Shown here: piece after piece, positions 1 to 5,096 of the stretch
Layout of the letters: the number at the start of each line of letters is the position of its first letter
Numbering within the stretch: the first letter of the stretch is position 1
NCBI GenBank assembly: GCA_020430865.1
Contig: JAGQIY010000440.1
Coordinates: 1-6,997, forward strand
Source: Myxococcales bacterium
Lineage (GTDB): Bacteria; Myxococcota; Polyangia; Polyangiales; Polyangiaceae
Length of the DNA stretch: 6,997 bases
Direction: 5' to 3'
Notes under the pieces: generated by a model
Databases searched by the model: none
What the model was told of the DNA's origin: nothing
The model's input: only the letters and a program-made list of their open reading frames with translations
Made by a program: the position numbers and the translations under genes

Positions 1-568
1 AGCGGGTCGGCAGTACGTCGAGAGCGGCAACTGCGCCTTGCCGCCTCCCAGCGTTCCCGCTTCGGGAATCAATGTCCGTGCGGCAATGGTTCCTCGAGGG
101 TTCCGCTGGGTGATCCGTGATCGTCTGGGCGGAGTCCCTCGACCTGGGCTGATCCGGGACCTAAGAGACGACGTGGAAGGCCTGAGGTCGCTGGGCATCG
201 ACCTGCTGGTGGGTCTCGAGGAGACAAGGATCGAGGTGAGCCCCCACCTACAGTACATCTGGTTCCCGATCCCAGACATGGGAGCGCCGCCTCCCGCGGA
301 GTGCATCCCCTTGCTGCAGAAAGTCGAGGCACATCTAGCCGCAGGGAAACGTATAGCGTTCCACTGCAAAGGTGGGCTTGGCCGTACCGGCACGCTGCTA
401 GCCACCTACCTCATCTACCACGAGGGCCTCAGGGCCCAGGAAGCGCTGCTCAAGGTGCGAGCGGTCGAACCCCGCTACGTCCAGAGCGACGAGCAGGTGC
501 GCTTCTTCGAACACTTCGAGCGTCGCTATCGCGCCGCTTCTTCTGTCAACCGAACCCCTCACGACTAG
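1..568 (+). CDS. C-terminal part of a probable ABC ATPase-dual-specificity phosphatase fusion (5' end outside window)
   Basis: The frame is open from the window edge (first full codon at 2) to the TAG at 566-568, giving 188 visible residues. Numbered from that first codon, residues 34-175 form a small cysteine phosphatase of the atypical DUSP23-like type. The P-loop HCKGGLGRTG has nucleophile Cys122 and Arg128 (C-x5-R), and the PIPDMG loop offers Asp92 as general acid, so it should be active on phosphoproteins or other phosphomonoesters. A TTG at 38 could be called as a start but has no ribosome site. The residues before it (RQYVESGNC) match the ABC/DSP junction of the complete fusion at 3311-4351 (ARFVREGNC). 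I therefore infer that the gene extends left into an ABC ATPase domain that is not visible here. The conserved phosphatase core is certain; the upstream ABC part is inferred. The next gene starts 10 bases after the stop. Confidence 0.85.
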   Translation, partial: AGRQYVESGNCALPPPSVPASGINVRAAMVPRGFRWVIRDRLGGVPRPGLIRDLRDDVEGLRSLGIDLLVGLEETRIEVSPHLQYIWFPIPDMGAPPPAECIPLLQKVEAHLAAGKRIAFHCKGGLGRTGTLLATYLIYHEGLRAQEALLKVRAVEPRYVQSDEQVRFFEHFERRYRAASSVNRTPHD

Positions 569-570
569 GA
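567..570 (+). promoter_or_regulatory. Ribosome binding site of the Roadblock gene
   Basis: AGGA lies 8 bases before the ATG at 579 and overlaps the TAG stop of the preceding phosphatase gene. It supports this start and suggests that the two genes are translated from one transcript. Confidence 0.6.
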
Positions 571-578
571 ACTCACGT

Positions 579-983
579 ATGTCTCTCGAGAAAGCCATCG
601 CTCAAGCCCAAGCAACCGTCCCCGAATGCGTCGCCGCAGGCTACGTCGACATGAGCACAGGTATGTTGCTCGCAGTTCGCACCGTTGACTCCCACCCCAG
701 CGAGGTCCTCGACCTGGTGTCGGCGGCCACCGCCGACCTCTTCCAGGGCTCGAACGTCGTCGCCATCGAGCAGCTGTTCAAGCAGTCTCGGGGGATGCCC
801 GCCGACAACCACCACTTCTTCAAGGAGATCCTGGTGCTGAGCGACAACCTGATCCACGTGTTCCTGCGTGGAAAGAAGCACACCAACCACGCGCTGGTGC
901 TGGTGACCCGGGCGAGCGCGAACATCGGCATGGTGATCGTCAAGTCCCGGGCGGCGATCACCGCCGTGGAAGCTGCCGTCTGA
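579..983 (+). CDS. Roadblock/LC7-like domain protein
   Basis: A 134-residue single-domain soluble protein of the size usual for bacterial Roadblock/LC7 (MglB-like) proteins. The pattern fits the fold. Helix 1 (about 3-15) is followed by a strand pair around GYVDMSTGMLLAV (21-33), a long helix (about 42-57), then two strands around EILVLSDNLIHVFLR (83-97) and NHALVLVTR (103-111), and a final segment ANIGMVIVKSR (114-124). Known Roadblock proteins dimerise and act as activators or scaffolds for Ras-like GTPases, as MglB does for MglA. The likely partner here is the MglA-like GTPase encoded on the opposite strand at the right of the window, though this pairing is inferred. The ATG at 579 has an AGGA 8 bases upstream. 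The gene sits 10 bases after the phosphatase gene and 16 bases before the next gene, so it is very likely in an operon with both. No signal peptide or membrane segment is visible. Confidence 0.82.
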   Translation: MSLEKAIAQAQATVPECVAAGYVDMSTGMLLAVRTVDSHPSEVLDLVSAATADLFQGSNVVAIEQLFKQSRGMPADNHHFFKEILVLSDNLIHVFLRGKKHTNHALVLVTRASANIGMVIVKSRAAITAVEAAV

Positions 984-988
984 GCGCC

Positions 989-992
989 GAGG
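989..992 (+). promoter_or_regulatory. Ribosome binding site of the helical protein gene
   Basis: GAGG lies 7 bases before the ATG at 1000, in the short gap after the Roadblock stop codon. It supports this start. Confidence 0.6.
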
Positions 993-999
993 CAGTCCC

Positions 1000-1995
1000 A
1001 TGCCAACTGAGCTGAGTCAGCTCAGCGCCCTTGCCAAGCAGGCCATCGACGCTGCCGTGGCATCGGCGCTGGCCATCGACGCTCCAGGCTACGAGGAGGA
1101 AGGTGAGATCGCCGACCTCCTCGCAGCCGCCCAAGCCGCCCTCGCGACGACGCGAGAGGCGTACGGGCAGGTCCTGCAGCAGCTGGACGGCTTCCTGGGT
1201 TCCCGACCGCAGGAGGTCGTCAGGCTCGCCGACGCCGCGTTCATCGGTCGCTTCGCGACCGGTCAGCTGGCGGCGGAGCTGGGTCGCGCCGAGTCGAACC
1301 CCGAACGCTGGGCGAAGATCCGCGCGGCAAGCAAGGTGAGGCGGGAACTGCTGCGGAGTCTGCGCTCAGCCGACCTGCTGGTGTGTCAACTCCTGGGCTG
1401 CAAGGCAGACACCTCCTACTACCTCGACGAGCTCCAGCACGCCCTGGCAGCGCGTCACGCCTACTCCAAGCTGCGAACCGAGGCGAATCGGGCGAACGGC
1501 GAGGACCTCGACCTCTCCTTGAGGCGTGCGGCCACCACCCTCGCCAAGCTGGTTGGGCGTGACTGCTATCCAGACCTGCGCATTCATGACCGCATGCTGG
1601 TGCGGCAGCTCCAGGGTCGGATGCGCCGCTGGTTCGCGCAGTCCGAGGCCAGTGAAGATCTGACTCTGGACGGCCAGCGCCTGCTCGGCGAGTACCACAA
1701 CTTCGTCGAGATCGCGCTGGAGGTGAACAAGCGACCGGAGTTGATCGAACACGATCGTTGCTTGCTCACGCAGCTGCTGGTGGCCTGGGATGAGCTCTCG
1801 CAGTCCGAGATCGTGGACACACTGACCCACGTTCTGGGTCGAGACGGTGAGCTGGATTCCCAGCTGAGCAACCGTCACTACACCTCGCTGCGAGGGACCG
1901 TCGAGCAAGTGCTGACGCGCCTGGGTGGCATGGTGTCGACTCACTCCCTGGCCATCGAAGCCACGCATCCCGCCTCGAAGGCGTTCTCGAGCTAG
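1000..1995 (+). CDS. Uncharacterised helical cytosolic protein
   Basis: A 331-residue protein that I do not recognise. It appears almost wholly alpha-helical and soluble, with no signal peptide or membrane segment. The first 60 residues are rich in Ala and could form amphipathic helices or a coiled coil. The middle (about 105-160) is basic and helical, with two cysteines in VCQLLGC (128-134). The most motif-like part is 185-260, with VGRDCYPDLRIHDR (185-198), an acidic-aromatic stretch EYHNFVEIALEVNKRPELIEHD (231-252) and helices after it. No nucleotide-binding loop, phosphatase or kinase motif is present. The start has a good GAGG ribosome site and lies 16 bases after the Roadblock gene. Co-transcription with the phosphatase and Roadblock genes suggests a scaffold, effector or adaptor of the same module, but function cannot be assigned. 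The frame ends at TAG 1993-1995, and the following transporter lies in the same frame. Confidence 0.85.
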   Translation: MPTELSQLSALAKQAIDAAVASALAIDAPGYEEEGEIADLLAAAQAALATTREAYGQVLQQLDGFLGSRPQEVVRLADAAFIGRFATGQLAAELGRAESNPERWAKIRAASKVRRELLRSLRSADLLVCQLLGCKADTSYYLDELQHALAARHAYSKLRTEANRANGEDLDLSLRRAATTLAKLVGRDCYPDLRIHDRMLVRQLQGRMRRWFAQSEASEDLTLDGQRLLGEYHNFVEIALEVNKRPELIEHDRCLLTQLLVAWDELSQSEIVDTLTHVLGRDGELDSQLSNRHYTSLRGTVEQVLTRLGGMVSTHSLAIEATHPASKAFSS

Positions 1996-2013
1996 CGGGC
2001 GCAGCCCCAGCCC

Positions 2014-3282
2014 TTGCGGCACGCGCCTTGCTCTTCCAGCGGTGTGGAGTCGAGTATCGTCCACCCTCACCCCCTGCCCCGACGAGCGCGCTCGCTCGCG
2101 CTCCTGGTCTTCTTTCAGATGCTGCCGGCGACGCTGGTGATCCCGGCGATTCGCCCCCTGTTCGCAGCTTTCCATGGCGGAAATGAAGGCTCGATGCATG
2201 CCTTCAGCGCGCTGAACATGCTGGGGGCCGCCTTCGCTGCGCCGATGGTCGGCAGGATGCTGGATCGTGGACGCGATCCGCGCCCCATCCTGACCGTCTT
2301 GGCCATGGCGGATGGTGTCCTGCTGCTCACCATCAGCTGTCGGATACCGACCTTTGCCGTGCTGGCGTTGCGTTGTGTGGAAGGCGGCGCCCATGTGGGC
2401 GCGGCCACCGTGCTGCTCGCCGAGATGGCCGGGCTCGGTCGTCAGGGAGCCCGCGGTCGCGTCATGGGTTTGGCGGGCGCCGCGATCATCTTTGCCATCG
2501 CGCTGGGCAACACCCTGGGCTCGCTGCTGATCGCGGTGGACAGCCGCGCGCCGCTCTGGGTCGGCGGTGTGCTCGCCGTCGGGATTGCCGCCTGCGCTGC
2601 GCGCACTTCCCGGCCGGCGGCGATCGAGCGCCGATCGGATGTCCTGAGGCTGGGCGAGCTGCTGCGACGCCGGGAGCTCCTGGTGCCGCTCGGCGCGGCG
2701 TTCGTGGGACGCTTCACCGTCGGCTGCATCGTGGTGACGTTCGCGCTGTTCGCGCATCGGGTACATGGTCTGGGCGATTCCCACATTGGCTTGCTCTTCA
2801 GCGCACTGACGCTGAGCTTCGCGGTGTTCATGTATCCCGCGGCGCGGATGACCGAGCGGCTCCCGCCGGCGTTCTTGCTGCTGGGCGGAGGAGCTGGCTA
2901 CGGGCTCGTGCTGCACGCGCTCGGGCACGTGCCCGCGGTCTGGCTGGTGCTGCTGATGTTTGCCGCAGGGATTTGCTCGGCGCTGCTCTTCGCCACCACC
3001 CTGAACTATGCGGCTCAGGCGCGAGAGGATCAGCGCGCCAGCGCGATGGCCTGGGTGAATGCGGCCGGCGCGCTCGGTATGTTGATCGGGCCGGCCGTCG
3101 CCGGGATCACCTGCGGGGTCCTGGCGTCGAAGCAGGACCCGGGCGCGGCGTACCGGGCGGTGTTCCACCTTGCGGGGGGAAGCGTCGTGCTCTGGTTGCT
3201 GCTGGGGGCGCGCTGGCTCTTTCGCATGGGTGCCATGGAGCGCCGTGCCCAGCGCGGCGCCGGGGTGGTGGCGGCGGAGTAG
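2014..3282 (+). CDS. MFS transporter (12 membrane segments)
   Basis: A 422-residue (if TTG 2014 is the start) integral inner-membrane protein of the major facilitator superfamily, normal length for a DHA1-type exporter. About twelve hydrophobic segments can be placed, at roughly 27-50, 62-82, 91-109, 112-138, 149-174, 180-197, 223-247, 257-275, 284-303, 307-330, 344-370 and 381-405. The diagnostic motif A, GRMLDRGRDPR (80-90), lies between segments 2 and 3, and the RASAMAWVNAAGALG run (341-355) is typical of segment 11. Proton-driven export of a small molecule is the usual family role; the substrate cannot be read from sequence. The start is uncertain: TTG 2014 and GTG 2044 are both possible and neither has a clear ribosome site. 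The ATG at 2122 is too late because it falls inside segment 1. It follows the helical protein gene by 18 or 48 bases, so it may belong to the same transcript, but its link to the signalling genes is weak. Confidence 0.88.
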   Translation: MRHAPCSSSGVESSIVHPHPLPRRARSLALLVFFQMLPATLVIPAIRPLFAAFHGGNEGSMHAFSALNMLGAAFAAPMVGRMLDRGRDPRPILTVLAMADGVLLLTISCRIPTFAVLALRCVEGGAHVGAATVLLAEMAGLGRQGARGRVMGLAGAAIIFAIALGNTLGSLLIAVDSRAPLWVGGVLAVGIAACAARTSRPAAIERRSDVLRLGELLRRRELLVPLGAAFVGRFTVGCIVVTFALFAHRVHGLGDSHIGLLFSALTLSFAVFMYPAARMTERLPPAFLLLGGGAGYGLVLHALGHVPAVWLVLLMFAAGICSALLFATTLNYAAQAREDQRASAMAWVNAAGALGMLIGPAVAGITCGVLASKQDPGAAYRAVFHLAGGSVVLWLLLGARWLFRMGAMERRAQRGAGVVAAE

Positions 3283-3310
3283 GTTCTCGCATTTAGTCGC
3301 ATGGAAACAG

Positions 3311-4351
3311 TTAGCAGTCCTGTTCGAAGCGCCTCAGGAAGTCGAGCTGGGCCTGGGACTGGATGTAGCCAGGGCCAACCTCACGCACCCTGGAGATCGC
3401 GTCTTCGGCGGAGTGCCCCTTGTAGATCAGGTAGGCGGCGAGCATGGTCCCGGTACGTCCGAGGCCCGCGTGGCAGTGCACCGCGACGCGATCGCCGCGT
3501 TCCAGTGCCCTCTCGACCGTACGGCACAGGCGGATCGCGCTACTTACCGTGGGGATCCCCATGTCCGCGATGGGAAAGTGCCGGGCCTCGAGTCCAAACG
3601 GGCTGAGCTCTGCGGGGGACAGCGGATCCTTGGTCAGCGTGATCAGGGTCGCGACACCAGCCAGTGCGATGGCGGCGAGCTCGTCTTCCCGCGAGCCCAG
3701 GAGCCCCGGCTTGCCCATGCCTGCGAGGGCACCCGGGATGATCCACTTGAAATGGCTTGGGAGGGCAGGCGCCTCGGCGCGCGGCCAGCAATTTCCCTCG
3801 CGAACGAACCGCGCAGTCAGCTCGTTCGGGGGTGAGGAGAACACCGCGTCCGTGGGGCCGTCGGCGAACATGCGCCCAGCGCAGAGCAACGACGCGCGAT
3901 GCGAGAACCGACGAGCGAAGCCCACGTCGTGGGAGACCAGGAGCGTCGTGCCAGTGTGGGAGAGTAGCGCCTCGCCGAGTCGCAGCAGGGCTTCCTGGTC
4001 GAGCCTCCGCTCGGGTTCGTCCAGGAAGCTCACGCGGTGAGCGTGCACGCCGCGGATCAGCTCCTCCACGTCATCCCGAGCTGCGCTGCCCCGTGGCGCC
4101 TGCTGCAACCAGAACAACTCGCCCTGAGGAGTGCCGTCGCCTCCTTGGTAGAGCCAGCGCCCTCGCCGCTCCCAACCGCTCGGCAGAGCGCCCGCCAGGC
4201 CGCGCAGGATCAGGCTCTTGCCGACGCCCGCCGGACCGAGCAGCGCGTTCACTCGCCCGCGCTCCACGCGCCAGCTGAGGCCGGTGAAGAGGTTGGTATC
4301 GGGGCCACTGAGGCCCGCGTCCACGAGCTCGAAAAGCGCGGAGTCGTTCAT
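3311..4351 (-). CDS. ABC-type ATPase-dual-specificity phosphatase fusion with shortened ABC domain
   Basis: A 346-residue cytosolic protein with two domains. Residues 5-178 are an ABC-type nucleotide-binding domain: Walker A GPAGVGKS (39-46), Q-loop WLQQ (81-84), Walker B VSFLDEP (107-113) with Glu112, D-loop RRLDQ (115-119) and H-loop His141 in LLVSHD. The helical subdomain is almost absent, and the position of the LSGGQ signature reads RGSAA (87-91). Residues 200-345 are a DUSP23-like phosphatase with P-loop HCHAGLGRTG (292-301), nucleophile Cys293, Arg299 and probable general acid Asp263 in IADMG, so it looks active. No membrane segment is fused. I chose ATG 4351 over the in-frame ATG at 4384 because 4351 overlaps the upstream stop as ATGA, which indicates translational coupling to the metallophosphoesterase. 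The phosphatase half is paralogous to the gene at the left edge. The protein is probably a nucleotide-controlled phosphatase rather than a classical transporter subunit, but the substrate is unknown. Confidence 0.9.
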   Translation of the reverse strand: MNDSALFELVDAGLSGPDTNLFTGLSWRVERGRVNALLGPAGVGKSLILRGLAGALPSGWERRGRWLYQGGDGTPQGELFWLQQAPRGSAARDDVEELIRGVHAHRVSFLDEPERRLDQEALLRLGEALLSHTGTTLLVSHDVGFARRFSHRASLLCAGRMFADGPTDAVFSSPPNELTARFVREGNCWPRAEAPALPSHFKWIIPGALAGMGKPGLLGSREDELAAIALAGVATLITLTKDPLSPAELSPFGLEARHFPIADMGIPTVSSAIRLCRTVERALERGDRVAVHCHAGLGRTGTMLAAYLIYKGHSAEDAISRVREVGPGYIQSQAQLDFLRRFEQDC

Positions 4352-5094
4352 CTGCCCGTTCTCAGCCGTTCTCCCAGTTCGCATGGCAAGCCAGCTGAGT
4401 CGAGCTCGGCCACGGTGCTCGCGACATCGTACTCCACCCGATGGATCTCGAAGAGCCGTGCGGAAACATCCAGCACGCCGAAGCTTGCCCGCGGATCACC
4501 GTCTCGAGGTTGTCCAACGGATCCTGGGTTCAGCAGGACCGCGGACGCAACGTCGGGCCAGCGGGAAGCGGCGTTGCGCTCTTCCACTACCCTTCCGGCG
4601 TGGAGCCACGCGCAGATCGGAGAGTGCGTGTGTCCGACCAGCGCCACCCGAGGCCACTCTGCGCAGGCCGCGACGCGCTCGAGATTGGCGGGTATCATCG
4701 TCGAGGTCACGTACCCGGTGAAGTGGTGCTCGTTCAGATAGCAACCGTGAACCGCAACGAAGCCGGACCGGTGGACGACTCGATTCGGCAACGCCGCCAG
4801 CCACTCGAGCTGCGCTGGGGCAAGCTGCTCGCGGGTCCAGCTCTGCACCTGGCGGGCGACTGCCCGCGTGCCCTCTCGGGGCTCGCTCGTGAGGACGTCG
4901 CGGTCGTGGTTGCCAGCCACCGTCCGAGCGCAGGTCTCGGCCACGCGCTCGATGCACTCGCCGGGGCGCGCGTGGTAGCCCACGACGTCCCCGAGACAGA
5001 TGATCTCCGCGACATCCAGGCGTTCCAGCGCGCTCAACGTGGCTTCGAGCGCAGCCAGGTTGGCATGTACGTCTGCGATGATGCCCACGCGCAT
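4348..5094 (-). CDS. Metallophosphoesterase (calcineurin-like, YfcE/MJ0936 type)
   Basis: A 248-residue soluble enzyme with every metal-binding motif of the calcineurin-like superfamily: ADVH (Asp8, His10), LGD (Asp36), GNHD (Asn62, His63), AVHG (His116) and VGHTH (His155, His157). The LGDVVGYHARPGECI and NPGSVGQPRDGDPRASF stretches are typical of the compact prokaryotic phosphodiesterase/phosphatase subfamily. It should hydrolyse phosphoester bonds with two bound metals, often Mn or Ni in relatives. The substrate, a phosphoprotein or a small phosphodiester, cannot be told. ATG 5094 is supported by AGGA 6 bases upstream and lies only 2 bases after the stop of the GTPase-kinase-like gene. An open extension to 5283 overlaps that gene, has an Arg-rich unnatural composition and is rejected. 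Its stop overlaps the next start by 4 bases, so all three - strand genes are coupled. This gives the operon a second phosphatase activity, of a chemically different kind from the cysteine phosphatase that follows. Confidence 0.95.
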   Translation of the reverse strand: MRVGIIADVHANLAALEATLSALERLDVAEIICLGDVVGYHARPGECIERVAETCARTVAGNHDRDVLTSEPREGTRAVARQVQSWTREQLAPAQLEWLAALPNRVVHRSGFVAVHGCYLNEHHFTGYVTSTMIPANLERVAACAEWPRVALVGHTHSPICAWLHAGRVVEERNAASRWPDVASAVLLNPGSVGQPRDGDPRASFGVLDVSARLFEIHRVEYDVASTVAELDSAGLPCELGERLRTGR

Positions 5095-5096
5095 GG

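Noticed and set aside
38..568. Stand-alone phosphatase starting at TTG 38
   Set aside because: There is no ribosome site, the frame is open to the window edge, and the preceding residues match the junction of the paralogous fusion.
1366..3168. A 600-codon open frame on the - strand, antisense to the helical protein and the transporter
   Set aside because: It runs opposite two well-supported genes and has a Gln/Arg/His-rich composition with no domain motif. Long antisense frames are expected in GC-rich codon-biased DNA.
3240..3310. Terminator between the convergent blocks
   Set aside because: A GCGCCG/CGGCGC inverted repeat lies at 3240-3260 but is within the transporter coding sequence and has no T-run after it. 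The 28-base gap 3283-3310 shows no hairpin.
3311..4351. Classical ABC transporter subunit working with the neighbouring MFS protein
   Set aside because: MFS carriers do not use ABC ATPases, no ABC permease is visible, and the helical subdomain that would contact one is missing.
4352..4384. Start of the ABC-phosphatase fusion at ATG 4384
   Set aside because: ATG 4351 overlaps the upstream stop as ATGA and lies at the usual distance before the ABC domain; the extra 11 residues show nothing conserved.
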